This document shows, piece after piece, positions 15,187 through 24,234 of a stretch of DNA of 38,991 nt (within the stretch, counting starts at the first letter, position 1; each line of letters begins with the position of its first letter). A program made the position numbers and the translations under genes. The notes beneath the pieces were generated by a model. The model saw nothing but the letters and a program-made list of their open reading frames with translations, had not been told where the DNA came from and searched no databases. The DNA is from Coriobacteriales bacterium (GTDB lineage Bacteria > Actinomycetota > Coriobacteriia > Anaerosomatales > JACRBU01): contig JACRBU010000051.1 of NCBI GenBank assembly GCA_016213085.1, positions 1 to 38,991 of the forward strand, in the 5' to 3' direction.

Positions 15187-16188
15187 GTGACGGATCTCTC
15201 TGCGCTCGGCGAGTTCGGCGTGATCGAGCGCTTCGCAGGGAAGCTCCCGGCCGGTCGGGACGTGGTGGTGGGCCTTGGCGACGATGGCGCCGTCGTGAGG
15301 TGCGGCGAACGCGACCTGATCTTAGCGACCGACCTCCTCGTCGAGGGGCGCCACTTCCTTCGCGAGGCGATCGATCCGGCTGATCTCGGCTACAAGGCGC
15401 TCGCCGTGAACGCGAGCGACATCGCGGCCATGGGGGGCGTGCCCGACCACGCGCTCGTCTCGCTCGCGCTTCCTGCGGACTTGGACGTCGACTACCTCGA
15501 CCGCCTGAGCCAGGGATTCGCCGAGGCGTGCGTGCGTTTCGGGATCGGCATCGCCGGAGGCGACACCACGCGAGGCGACGGGATCGTCATCAACGTCGCG
15601 CTCACGGGCCACCTCGAGGCCGGGACCGCTCCCGTCACGCGCGCAGGCGCGCAATCGGGCGACTTGGTCTGCGTCACGAACGACCTGGGGGATTCCGACG
15701 GAGGGCTGCGCCTGACGCTCGCGGGCCGGGCCGACACGACCTCCACTGAAGGCCGAGCGCTCCTCCGCGCGCATACTCGGCCGCTGCCTCGGCTCGCGGA
15801 GGGGTTGGCGGCCGCCCGTCACGGCGCGTCGGCCATGATCGACCTCTCGGACGGATTGCTCGCGGATCTCGGCCACATCTGCGCTGCGAGCGGTGTCGGA
15901 GCGGAGATCGACGCGGAATCGCTTCCCATGTCGGACGCTTTGCGCGCGGTCGCCGGGGAGCTCGGATACGACCCGCTCGAGTCGGCGCTTGCGGGAGGGG
16001 AGGACTACGAGCTCCTCATGACCGTGTCGCCGGAATGCGTCGAGGGACTGCAGGACGCCGTCGAGGTTGCGGGCAGCTCGCTCGCGACCATAGGACGCAT
16101 CACATCGGGTGACAGCGTGACGGTCATCGGTGCTGTCGCCACGCGATCCGGCTGGGACCACTTCGCGGGGAAGGGCCAAGATGCTTAG
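15187..16188 (+). CDS. thiL: Thiamine-monophosphate kinase
   Basis: 333 aa. ThiL phosphorylates thiamine monophosphate to the active cofactor TPP, the last step of the pathway. Family motifs: GLGDDGAVV, ATDLLVEGRHF, the NASDIAAMGG metal/ATP block, GIAGGDTTRGDG, MIDLSDGLLADL and AGGEDYELL. GTG at 15187 is preceded by GAGGAGGAG. The gene lies 49 bases after thiC and overlaps thiD by eight bases (ATGCTTAG), so it belongs to the same operon. Confidence 0.95.
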   Translation: MTDLSALGEFGVIERFAGKLPAGRDVVVGLGDDGAVVRCGERDLILATDLLVEGRHFLREAIDPADLGYKALAVNASDIAAMGGVPDHALVSLALPADLDVDYLDRLSQGFAEACVRFGIGIAGGDTTRGDGIVINVALTGHLEAGTAPVTRAGAQSGDLVCVTNDLGDSDGGLRLTLAGRADTTSTEGRALLRAHTRPLPRLAEGLAAARHGASAMIDLSDGLLADLGHICAASGVGAEIDAESLPMSDALRAVAGELGYDPLESALAGGEDYELLMTVSPECVEGLQDAVEVAGSSLATIGRITSGDSVTVIGAVATRSGWDHFAGKGQDA

Positions 16189-16996
16189 GGGCGGCTGGCA
16201 GGCAGGCGAGCGTCGAGCCCTCGCGATCGGCGGCCTCGATCCTTCGGCAGGGGCGGGCGTGCTGCTCGACGCCTTCACGTTCGCAGCGGTCGGTCTCGCT
16301 CCCTTGGTGGCCGTCACGACGGTCACGGCGCAGAACTCGAGCGATTTCGCGGGCGCGTGGCCCGTCGAGCGCGAGATCCTGCAAGCTCAGCTCAGCTCGG
16401 TCCTCGATGACGGGCCGATCGCGTGCGTCAAGGTCGGCGCCATCGGCAGCATCGATGCCGCCGAGGCGGTCGCCACGTGGATCGGCGAGAATCGCCCTCG
16501 CGTGGTCGTCGTCGATCCGGTCGTGACGAGTTCGAGCGGCGGTTCGCTCGTTACCGCGGGATCACCCAGTGTCGCCGTGCAGACGCTTCTCAGTGCCGCC
16601 GACGTCATCACGCCGAACGCTGCCGAGGCCGCCGCGCTCTCGGGCGTGCCTGTCGACGATGCCGAGGGGGCAGCTCGCGCCGCCCTCGCCCTTTCGAACC
16701 GGCTCGGCTGCGCGGTTCTCGTGACGGGCATCCGAGCCGGTGACGATGGGGCGACGGACGTGCTTGCGCGGAACGGCGCCATCTCGCGTCACACGCATCC
16801 GCTCGTGTCCGGCGTCGGAGACGTCCGGGGGACCGGTTGCATGCTCTCGACCGCGCTCTGCGCCCACATGGCGCTCGGCCGAGCGCTCTCCGATGCGGTC
16901 GACGCGGCGCACGCGACCGTCGCGGAGCTGGTGACCCACGCACGCCCGCTCGGGCGTCGGAGGCTGCAGGTCGACTTGGGCGAGCTGCTTCGGTAG
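16181..16996 (+). CDS. thiD: Hydroxymethylpyrimidine/phosphomethylpyrimidine kinase
   Basis: 271 aa ribokinase-fold enzyme that phosphorylates hydroxymethylpyrimidine and its phosphate to the diphosphate used by ThiE. Motifs: GGLDPSAGAGVLLD at the N-terminus, AVTTVTAQNS, VVVDPVVTSSSG, TPNAAEAAALSG and the C-terminal active-site GDVRGTGCMLS. The ATG at 16181 lies inside the end of thiL, which implies translational coupling. It is the last recognisable thi gene; the next gene starts 72 bases further on and is unrelated. Confidence 0.95.
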   Translation: MLRGGWQAGERRALAIGGLDPSAGAGVLLDAFTFAAVGLAPLVAVTTVTAQNSSDFAGAWPVEREILQAQLSSVLDDGPIACVKVGAIGSIDAAEAVATWIGENRPRVVVVDPVVTSSSGGSLVTAGSPSVAVQTLLSAADVITPNAAEAAALSGVPVDDAEGAARAALALSNRLGCAVLVTGIRAGDDGATDVLARNGAISRHTHPLVSGVGDVRGTGCMLSTALCAHMALGRALSDAVDAAHATVAELVTHARPLGRRRLQVDLGELLR

Positions 16997-17020
16997 GGCG
17001 CTCGGGAGTTAATGGTCGGT

Positions 17021-17039
17021 GTACAGGGTTTGCCTGTAC
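17021..17039. repeat. Inverted repeat upstream of the first GGDEF-EAL gene
   Basis: GTACAGG (17021-17027) and CCTGTAC (17033-17039) are perfect complements with a 5-base loop. It lies 25 bases after the thiD stop and 30 bases before the GGDEF-EAL ATG at 17069. It could end thi transcription or bind a regulator. No T-run follows. Confidence 0.4.
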
Positions 17040-17068
17040 CGCCCCTCTCGGCTGGGTATACCAAGGTC

Positions 17069-19513
17069 ATGAGCCTGCTGCGGGGGACTGAGCGTTTGGC
17101 GCAGGCCGATCCTACGGGAGCGCCTCGGGCGCGTCTGAGCCTGCGCTGGCGCACCGTGGGCGCGGTCTTTCTCGTCGTTGCCGTCGGCGTTCTCGCAATC
17201 AACCTGCTGGGCTCCTTCTTCGGTTACCGGCTGGCTCGCACGAGCGATGAACGCGATGTGCTTCACGGGACGAGGGCCGCACGGGAGGCGCTCTCGCTTC
17301 AGGTCGAGCGCCTGGAGGTCACCGCGACCGACTGGGCGGAGTGGGACGATTCCTGGCAGTTCATGCACGACCTGTCGCCGAAGTATGTCGCTTCGAATCT
17401 CGGCGGCGACGTGTTCAGGACGGCCAGTCTGACTTCGATCCTCTACACCGACCTCGAAGATCGAACGGTGCTCGCGAAGTCGATCGACACGTCGACGCAG
17501 GAGCCGGTAGACACCGTGCAACCCCAACTGGTCGATCTGGCGAGAAGCCTGCCGAAGCGGGCCAGCAACAGCGAAGAGGACCGTTCGAGTGCAGGCCTGC
17601 TGGAGGCATCGCGCGACGTGTTGATGGTGGCGCGCAAGCGGATCCTGCGCAGCGATGGCAGCGGTCCTCCAGCAGGGACGCTCTACTTCGCGAAGGAAGT
17701 AGGAGCGACCGAGATCGGCGCCATGGAGCGCGTCACGAACACCACGACCAGGTTGTACGGGGCGCACGCTCCTGATCTGCCGCAAGACGTGTCCGAGGCC
17801 CGCGACGAGCTGCTAGGTGGCAACGGCGCTCCTATCGTACGGATGCTCGATCGCGACACGATCTCCGCTTACACGTTGCTCGACGGAATCGACGGAAAGC
17901 CCGCGGCGGTGCTCAAAGTGAGCATGGTCCCCGCAGCGTACCAAGCGACTTCGGAGTTCCTGAAGTGGACCTACGTCGCGCTGATCGGCTATGGACTGCT
18001 CACCATGTTGGCGCTCGGCCTGATGCTCAACCGTCCGTTGCTTTGGCGCCTGCAGCGCCTGCAGCAGGAACTCGACGCTGCCGGCTCCGTCGGCGACGCG
18101 AGCGTCAGGGTGACCGCCGACCGCAATGACGAGATCGGCTCGATCGCCTCAGGCGTGAACTCGATGCTCGAAGCGATCGAGCGCTCGGACGAGGAACAGC
18201 GGGAGCTCTCGTTCTTGGCGTCGCACGACCCGCTCACCCAGCTCGTGAACCGACGCCGATTCAGGGAGGAGTTCGAGCGCGAGTTCGACGAATCGGTGAG
18301 ACTTCAGCAGAAGGGGACGGTCCTCTGGATCGACATCGACCGATTCAAGCCCATCAACGACGAGTTCGGTCACGCGGTCGGTGACGAGTTCCTCATCCGC
18401 TTCGCCGACCTGCTTCGAACCGAATCGCGCAGTTACAGCACCCTGAGCCGTTTGGGCGGAGACGAGTTCGCGCTGATCCTGCCCCACGCCGACGAGTCCG
18501 TCGCCGAGGAGGTCGGCCGACGGATATGCGAGAGGCTTGCCGACGAAGAGTTCGTGTTCGACGGTCAAACGCTGGAGGTGACCTGCAGCATCGGCGTGGC
18601 GGAGTATCCCGCCGACGGTGACAATCCCGACGAGGTCATCGAGCATGCGGACCTCGCGATGTACACCGCGAAGGCCCGAGGCGGGAACGCCATCTCGACG
18701 TACTCTGCCGCGGGTGAAGCCGCTCTTGCGCCGACACGCCGGGCGGTGTGGGCGAACCGCATCACGAAGGCGATGCGCGACGGTCGTCTCACGCTCAACG
18801 TAATGCCGACCGTTCACGTGGCCGACGGCGAGCCCGGTCCCTACGAGCTGATGCTCTCGATGCGTGACGAGGACGGCGCGACGATACCGACGCCCACGGT
18901 CATCTCGGCAGCGGAGCACACGGGGCTGAGCAAGGAACTCGATCGTTGGACGCTCAATCGAGCCGTAGCCATGCTGGCCGAGGAGCGATCGAAAGGGCGA
19001 ACGCCGAGCTTCAGCGTCAATGTCTCGGCGTCCGCGCTCTCTGACCAGCAGCTACCCCAGACGCTCGCTCGAAGCCTGGACGTGGCCGGAGTCGAGCCAG
19101 CGCAGCTCGTCATCGAGGTCAGCGAGGCCGCTGCGCTCGCAGACATCCCCCGCCTGCAGAACTTCATACGGGAGATGAAGGCCGTCGGATGCAGGATCAC
19201 GCTCGACCGGTTCGGCTCCGGAGCCTCGAGCTTCCTGTACCTGCGCCGACTCGATCTCGATTTCCTCAAGATCGATGGCGTCCTGGTGCGGAGCCTGCGC
19301 ACCGCACGCGCCGACCGCTACTTCGTCAGGGCGATCGTGGACATCTGCAGGGGCCTCGACATCCAGACGGTCGCCGAGTTCGTCGAAGACGAGGACCTCC
19401 TCGCCGCCGTTCGCGAAGAAGGCGTCGATTACGCGCAGGGCACCGAGGTCGGTGACATCCAGTCGATCGAGTCTCTCAAGAGGGATGGGACGCCGAGGGA
19501 GGACCTTCCCTAG
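17069..19513 (+). CDS. Membrane CHASE4-HAMP-GGDEF-EAL protein (c-di-GMP signalling), EAL site degenerate
   Basis: 814 aa. Order: TM1 ~30-53; extracytoplasmic CHASE4 sensor (signature DWAEWDD from residue 88); TM2 ~299-322; HAMP; GGDEF; EAL. The cyclase site reads GGDEF (466-470), with the substrate block WIDIDRFKPINDEFGHAVGDEF intact; the RXXD product-inhibition site is absent (RSYS). The EAL domain keeps E593, the VNVS Asn, LKIDG Lys and AQG Gln, but ELM replaces EAL, Ser replaces the following Arg, and the DDFG pair is D713-R714. I infer an active cyclase with poor or no phosphodiesterase activity. The ATG at 17069 was chosen over 17012 because the N-terminus then aligns with the tandem paralogue and AAGG precedes it. 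Confidence 0.88.
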   Translation: MSLLRGTERLAQADPTGAPRARLSLRWRTVGAVFLVVAVGVLAINLLGSFFGYRLARTSDERDVLHGTRAAREALSLQVERLEVTATDWAEWDDSWQFMHDLSPKYVASNLGGDVFRTASLTSILYTDLEDRTVLAKSIDTSTQEPVDTVQPQLVDLARSLPKRASNSEEDRSSAGLLEASRDVLMVARKRILRSDGSGPPAGTLYFAKEVGATEIGAMERVTNTTTRLYGAHAPDLPQDVSEARDELLGGNGAPIVRMLDRDTISAYTLLDGIDGKPAAVLKVSMVPAAYQATSEFLKWTYVALIGYGLLTMLALGLMLNRPLLWRLQRLQQELDAAGSVGDASVRVTADRNDEIGSIASGVNSMLEAIERSDEEQRELSFLASHDPLTQLVNRRRFREEFEREFDESVRLQQKGTVLWIDIDRFKPINDEFGHAVGDEFLIRFADLLRTESRSYSTLSRLGGDEFALILPHADESVAEEVGRRICERLADEEFVFDGQTLEVTCSIGVAEYPADGDNPDEVIEHADLAMYTAKARGGNAISTYSAAGEAALAPTRRAVWANRITKAMRDGRLTLNVMPTVHVADGEPGPYELMLSMRDEDGATIPTPTVISAAEHTGLSKELDRWTLNRAVAMLAEERSKGRTPSFSVNVSASALSDQQLPQTLARSLDVAGVEPAQLVIEVSEAAALADIPRLQNFIREMKAVGCRITLDRFGSGASSFLYLRRLDLDFLKIDGVLVRSLRTARADRYFVRAIVDICRGLDIQTVAEFVEDEDLLAAVREEGVDYAQGTEVGDIQSIESLKRDGTPREDLP

Positions 19514-19641
19514 TCGCTTGCGTTCGGTCCACACGGCACCTGTCTCTGGGTCGCGGTCTCCGCCTCTGGCGACCTCGCGGACGATGTGGCCGAGCTCGCG
19601 TCGGGTATGAGACGTCAGAGGCCCGATTGGGGGGCAGGCTG

Positions 19642-22095
19642 ATGAGGGGATCAGCTCGGGCGTCAAGCCAACCCGATCCTGCGACGCCGGTCCGGAGGAA
19701 GAGGAGACTTCGGAGTCTGCGGTGGCGCACATCCAGCGCTGTCATCCTGGTCCTTGCCGTAGGGATCCTGTTCGTCAACGTCGCCGGTTCGTTCTTCGGC
19801 TTCGGTATGGCCAAGGAAAGGGACCGTCAAGAGGTGATCGACGCGATGAGAGCCGCGAAGGTCGCGCTCTCGCTGCAGGTGGAGCACCTCGACACTACGG
19901 CCACGGACTGGTCGGTCTGGGACGACAGCGTCGACTTCGTCCGCACCCGCTCCCGAGGCTTCGTCGAAACCAACCTCAATGACGAGTCCTTTCACAACGC
20001 GGGCGTCACGGCGATGGTGTTCACCGATGCGCGCGGCGATGTCGTATTCGCGAAAGCGGTGAGTCCCGAAGGCGACGTCGCCGTCGACGTCCCCCAGGAG
20101 CTTCTCGCCTTGGCCGGCGATCACGCCGCGCAGCTCGTGGCCAACGAGGATGGTGGAGCTTCGTCAGGACTGCTGGAAACGGCCGACGGCGTGTTGCTCG
20201 TCGCCGAGCGCCAGATACTCCCGAGCGACGGCGCGGGGCCCTCAGCGGGTGCTCTCCTCATGGCCAAGCACGTGGGGGTCGCCGAGCTGAGTGCGATGCA
20301 GCGCGTCACGAACAACGCGGTCGTCCTCTTCCCCGTGCACTCTGCAGAGCTTCCCGGCGATGTGGCCGCTGCCAGACGTGAGCTCCGGGTCTCACCCGGG
20401 CAGATCGTTGTGAACCAGGAGGGAACCGAGACGATCTCGGCCTACTCGCTGCTGGAGGGCATCCATGGCGCGCCCGCGGCGATCATCAGAGTCAGCCGGG
20501 CGCCCCGTTCGCTCCAGGCCGCCCGCACCTACATCCGGTGGACGTATGCGGGACTCATCGCCTTCGGCCTCCTGACGGTCGTGGCCATCGGCGTCGTGCT
20601 CGATCGGCCGCTTCTCGGCCGACTCACTCGGCTCCAGGAGGAAGTGGAGTCGGCGAGCGCGACCGGCGACTCGGGCGCCAGGGTCACCGTCGATGGCGAA
20701 GATGAGATCCGGGATCTCGCCGTCGGCGTCAACGACATGCTCGAGGCGATCCAGCGCTCCGAGCGAGAACAGGCGGAACTCGGCTTCCTGGCGGCTCACG
20801 ACCCGCTTACCCAGCTCCTGAATCGCCGGAGATTCGAAGAGGAGTTCGAGCGCGAGCTTGACGAGGCGAAGCGGCTGGGGGACTCGGGGACGGTCGTCTG
20901 GATGGACATCGACCACTTCAAGAACATCAACGACGCGCTCGGTCACGGTGCGGGCGACGACCTGCTCGTGGCCTTCGGCGATCTGCTCAAGCGGGAATCG
21001 CGCAGCTACAACACGCTCAGCCGACTGGGCGGGGACGAGTTCGCGCTGCTGTTGCCGCACTCTACCGAGTCGGCTGCCCTCGAGTTCGCCCGCAGGTTTG
21101 CGTTGCGCCTCGCCGTCGAGGAGTTCGAAGCGGCCGGCCATTCGGTGAAGATCGCCTGCAGCTTCGGCATCGTCGAGTACCCGAGGGACGGGGACTCGGT
21201 CGAGGAGCTGATGAAGCACGCCGATATCGCCCTGTATCGCGCCAAGGAGTGCGGCAGGGGGCGTGTGGAACCCTACTCGTGCGTGGAGGCTGACGCTGTC
21301 GGTCCGACGTGCACGGTGGACTGGGCAGCACGCATCAGCGACGCGATGCATCACGGTCGGCTCGTGCTCCACGCGATGCCGACACGTCGGGTTGCGGATG
21401 GTGACACCGGGCCGTACGAACTGCTGCTTCGGATGACCGACGACCAGGGAAACGTCGTTCCGGTGAACGCGATCGTGGCCGGTGCCGAACGAACGGGGAT
21501 CATCCGCGACCTCGACCGATGGGTGATCCACCGCGCCGTCGAGATGCTTGCGCACGAGCGGGAGATCGGGCATGACACTTCGTTCTCCATCAACATCTCG
21601 TCGTCAGCTCTCTCCGACAACGACCTTCCGATCATCCTCAAAGACGCCATCGAGCAGGCGAATGTCGATCCGTCGAGGCTCATCATCGAGATCGGTGAAA
21701 CCGCGGCGCTGGGTGACATCCCGAGGGCGCAGCGCTTCATCACGGCGGTCAAGGAGGTAGGCTGCGGGTTCTCGCTGGACGGGTTCGGCTCGGGAGCCTC
21801 GAACTTCCTGTACCTTCGCAAGCTCCCGATCGATTTCCTCAAGATCGACGGGGTGCTCGTCCGCAGCCTATGCACCGCGCGGGCCGACCGCTACTTCATC
21901 CGGGCGATCGTGGACATGTGCAAGGCGCTCGACATCAAGACGGTCGCGGAGTTCGTCGAGGACGAGAGCCTGCTGGCTGCGATCAAGACCGCAGGCGTCG
22001 ACTACGCCCAGGGCTTCGAGATCGGTGAGGCCGAGCCGCTCGAGCGCTACGTGGACGGTCCTGAGCAGGAGTTTCGCGATCCTGAGGCTACGTGA
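19642..22095 (+). CDS. Membrane CHASE4-HAMP-GGDEF-EAL protein, tandem paralogue
   Basis: 817 aa, similar over its whole length to the preceding gene, so a tandem duplication is likely; the EAL Glu (593) and DDFG Asp (713) fall at identical residue numbers. Domains: TM1 ~31-53, CHASE4 (DWSVWDD from 89), TM2 ~300-322, HAMP, GGDEF (463-467, intact), EAL. The EAL part keeps E593 (ELLLR, so the Arg is present), the INIS Asn, LKIDG and AQG, but the second Asp of DDFG is Gly (D713-G714). The RXXD inhibitory site is absent. The ATG at 19642 follows a GGGGGGCAGG stretch; a TTG at 19627 is an unlikely alternative. A 128-base spacer with nothing recognisable separates it from the first copy. Confidence 0.88.
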   Translation: MRGSARASSQPDPATPVRRKRRLRSLRWRTSSAVILVLAVGILFVNVAGSFFGFGMAKERDRQEVIDAMRAAKVALSLQVEHLDTTATDWSVWDDSVDFVRTRSRGFVETNLNDESFHNAGVTAMVFTDARGDVVFAKAVSPEGDVAVDVPQELLALAGDHAAQLVANEDGGASSGLLETADGVLLVAERQILPSDGAGPSAGALLMAKHVGVAELSAMQRVTNNAVVLFPVHSAELPGDVAAARRELRVSPGQIVVNQEGTETISAYSLLEGIHGAPAAIIRVSRAPRSLQAARTYIRWTYAGLIAFGLLTVVAIGVVLDRPLLGRLTRLQEEVESASATGDSGARVTVDGEDEIRDLAVGVNDMLEAIQRSEREQAELGFLAAHDPLTQLLNRRRFEEEFERELDEAKRLGDSGTVVWMDIDHFKNINDALGHGAGDDLLVAFGDLLKRESRSYNTLSRLGGDEFALLLPHSTESAALEFARRFALRLAVEEFEAAGHSVKIACSFGIVEYPRDGDSVEELMKHADIALYRAKECGRGRVEPYSCVEADAVGPTCTVDWAARISDAMHHGRLVLHAMPTRRVADGDTGPYELLLRMTDDQGNVVPVNAIVAGAERTGIIRDLDRWVIHRAVEMLAHEREIGHDTSFSINISSSALSDNDLPIILKDAIEQANVDPSRLIIEIGETAALGDIPRAQRFITAVKEVGCGFSLDGFGSGASNFLYLRKLPIDFLKIDGVLVRSLCTARADRYFIRAIVDMCKALDIKTVAEFVEDESLLAAIKTAGVDYAQGFEIGEAEPLERYVDGPEQEFRDPEAT

Positions 22096-22198
22096 GCCCA
22101 TTCAGGTGTGAGGATTGCTACCCTTTCCCCAAAGCGTCCTCTCGCGCGTGCCGGCGTGCTTCGGGCGAAGACATGCTACGCCCCTGAAGGAGCATGCG

Positions 22199-24202
22199 GT
22201 GAAGTATCACTCGAAGCACCTCGGTGCCGACATCGCCGGCAAGGAAGACGCGCAGCGGCTGGCCCCGAATCCTGCGGCCGCCGAGATGATCGGGCACCTC
22301 GACGAGTGCGGCATCGAGACCGTCCTCGACCGCTTCGAAGCTCAGCAGCCACAATGCGGGTTCGGTCTCCGCGGGCTCTGCTGCCGGATGTGCCAGTGGG
22401 GACCCTGCAAGATCACCGCGAAGAGCCCGCGCGGCGTCTGCGGCCGCACGATGGAGCTCATCGTCATGGCCAATCTGCTGCGCGCCGCCGCTGCCGGGGC
22501 TTCGGCTCAGGCCATCCACGCGCACGACATGATCCTCACGCTCCTCGGCGTCTCTCGCGGCGAGATCACCCTCGACATGAAGGGATCGAATCGGCTGCGT
22601 GACGTCGGCTACGCCATGAACGTCGCCTTCTCCTGGTCGCCCCTCGAGGAGATCGCCGAGAAGGTCGCCGAGGTGATGCTTGAGGACCTCTCACGGATGA
22701 CCGACGGTGACATGCGCGGCCTGAAGGCCTTCGCCCCGAAAGAACGGCGGGCCGCCTGGGCCGAGCTCGGCGTCCTGCCGCGCTCGGCGAGCTTCGAGGT
22801 GCTCGAAGCGATGCACATGACGACCATGGGCGCCTGCTCGGACGATCGCGCGATGTTCCTGCAGGCGCTGCGAACGTCGCTCGCATACGCGTACTCAGGC
22901 CTCGTCACGTCCTCGGTCGTCTCCGACATCCTCTTCGGCGTCCCTGAACCCGTCGAGGCCGAGGTCAACTACGGAGTCCTCAAGCCGGACCACGTGAACA
23001 TCCTCGTGCACGGGCACTCGCCGGTCATGCTCGAGAAGATCCTCGAGAAGGTCGAGGCGCCCGAGATCAAGGAGTTTGCGCGCGAGACGGGCGCCGCCGG
23101 CATCCTGGTCGGCGGCATGTGCTGCACGGGGCATGAGGCGCTGTCGCGACATGGCGTCCCTACCGTCACCGGAGCCATGGGCCAGGAGCTCATCGTCGGA
23201 ACGGGGGCCGTGGACGCGGTCGTCGTCGACATGCAGTGCGTGCTGCCCGGCATGCAGGCGGTCGCCGAGTGCTTCGGCACCGAGATCGTGACGACGTGCC
23301 GCTCGAACCGCATCCCCGGCGCCACGCACGTGCCATTCGACCCGGAGCATCCCGAGACGCTCGACGAGGACGCCGTGCGTGTCGTTCGGATGGCGATCGA
23401 GGCCTTCGGCAACCGGGACCGGACACAGATCCACATCCCCGAGTACACGACGAAGGTGATGACGGGCTTCACGCGCGAGAGCGTGTTCGAGTCCTTCGGC
23501 AGCGTGCGCAAGATGGTTCCGCGCATCGCCGAGGGGGAGGTTCGCGGCATCGTCGCGATGGTCGGTTGCTCGACGCCCAAGGCGGGCTACGAGACCGCGC
23601 ACGTCGAGATCGCTCGCGAGCTCGTTTCGCAGGGGATCCTCGTGCTCGCGTCGGGTTGCTCGGCGCACGCGATGCTCAACGCGGGGCTGTGCTCTCCGGA
23701 GGCCGCCAAGGACGCCGCTCCCGGGCTGAGAGCTGCCTGCGAGGCGGCGGGCATACCGCCGGTGCTTGTGGTGGGCAGCTGCTCGGACAACACGCGCATC
23801 ATCCAGGTGTTCGCCGGGCTCGCGCACGAAGCGCGGCTCGCCCTGCCGCAGATGCCGTTCGTGGTGAGTGGCCCCGAGCTTGCCAACGAGAAGACCATCG
23901 GACAGATGCTCGCCGTGCTCGCGCACGGCCTCACGACGGTCGTCGGGCTCACGCCGTCGCTTCCGATACCGGCCCTCGGGCCGTCGGTCGAGGCCGCTGA
24001 CGCGGGTTCGACGCCGAACCGCAACTCGATGGTCGACTTCTTCTGCGACGAGGGACTGCCCTCGCTCGTCGGGTCGCGACTCGTGGTCGAGCCGGTTCCT
24101 TCGCGCGCGGCGCTCGCGATCGTCAGCATCATCGACGAGAAGCGGAGCGCGTTGGGCTGGACGACTGCAGCCGAGTCGGCTGCATCCCTAGCCGACAAGT
24201 AG
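22199..24202 (+). CDS. cooS: Anaerobic carbon monoxide dehydrogenase catalytic subunit
   Basis: 667-aa Ni-Fe-S enzyme for reversible CO oxidation to CO2. Every cluster ligand expected from the Carboxydothermus CODH-II structure can be found: D-cluster C53 and C61; B-cluster C62, C65, C70 and C81 (CCRMCQWGPC...CGR); C-cluster H273 (HGHSP), C309 (CCTGHE), C347 (MQCVLPG), C457 (GCSTPK), C487 (SGCSAHA) and C528 (GSCSDN). Length is normal. GTG at 22199 has AAGGAG six bases upstream. No cooF ferredoxin, cooC/acsF nickel-insertion ATPase, hydrogenase or acetyl-CoA synthase gene is adjacent; both neighbours are GGDEF-EAL genes. Electrons probably go to ferredoxin encoded elsewhere. Confidence 0.95.
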   Translation: MKYHSKHLGADIAGKEDAQRLAPNPAAAEMIGHLDECGIETVLDRFEAQQPQCGFGLRGLCCRMCQWGPCKITAKSPRGVCGRTMELIVMANLLRAAAAGASAQAIHAHDMILTLLGVSRGEITLDMKGSNRLRDVGYAMNVAFSWSPLEEIAEKVAEVMLEDLSRMTDGDMRGLKAFAPKERRAAWAELGVLPRSASFEVLEAMHMTTMGACSDDRAMFLQALRTSLAYAYSGLVTSSVVSDILFGVPEPVEAEVNYGVLKPDHVNILVHGHSPVMLEKILEKVEAPEIKEFARETGAAGILVGGMCCTGHEALSRHGVPTVTGAMGQELIVGTGAVDAVVVDMQCVLPGMQAVAECFGTEIVTTCRSNRIPGATHVPFDPEHPETLDEDAVRVVRMAIEAFGNRDRTQIHIPEYTTKVMTGFTRESVFESFGSVRKMVPRIAEGEVRGIVAMVGCSTPKAGYETAHVEIARELVSQGILVLASGCSAHAMLNAGLCSPEAAKDAAPGLRAACEAAGIPPVLVVGSCSDNTRIIQVFAGLAHEARLALPQMPFVVSGPELANEKTIGQMLAVLAHGLTTVVGLTPSLPIPALGPSVEAADAGSTPNRNSMVDFFCDEGLPSLVGSRLVVEPVPSRAALAIVSIIDEKRSALGWTTAAESAASLADK

Positions 24203-24207
24203 CCGCG

Positions 24208-24234
24208 ATGCCCTTCCGGGTATCAGAAGGGCAT
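24208..24234 (+). promoter_or_regulatory. Hairpin containing the ribosome site and start codon of the third GGDEF-EAL gene
   Basis: ATGCCCTT (24208-24215) and AAGGGCAT (24227-24234) are perfect 8-bp complements with an 11-base loop. The right arm holds the AAGG ribosome site and the first two bases of the ATG. In a transcript from cooS this stem would block initiation or end cooS transcription. Transcription starting at the ATG itself (TATCAG is six bases upstream) would escape it. Confidence 0.5.

Noticed and set aside
17054-17059. GGGTAT as a sigma-B-type -10 element before GGDEF and stress genes (also 19603, 24218, and minus strand near 28771 and 26473)
   Set aside because: No GTTT -35 lies at 12-17 bp in any case. 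By base composition I estimate roughly a dozen chance GGGTAT hexamers on the two strands of this window.
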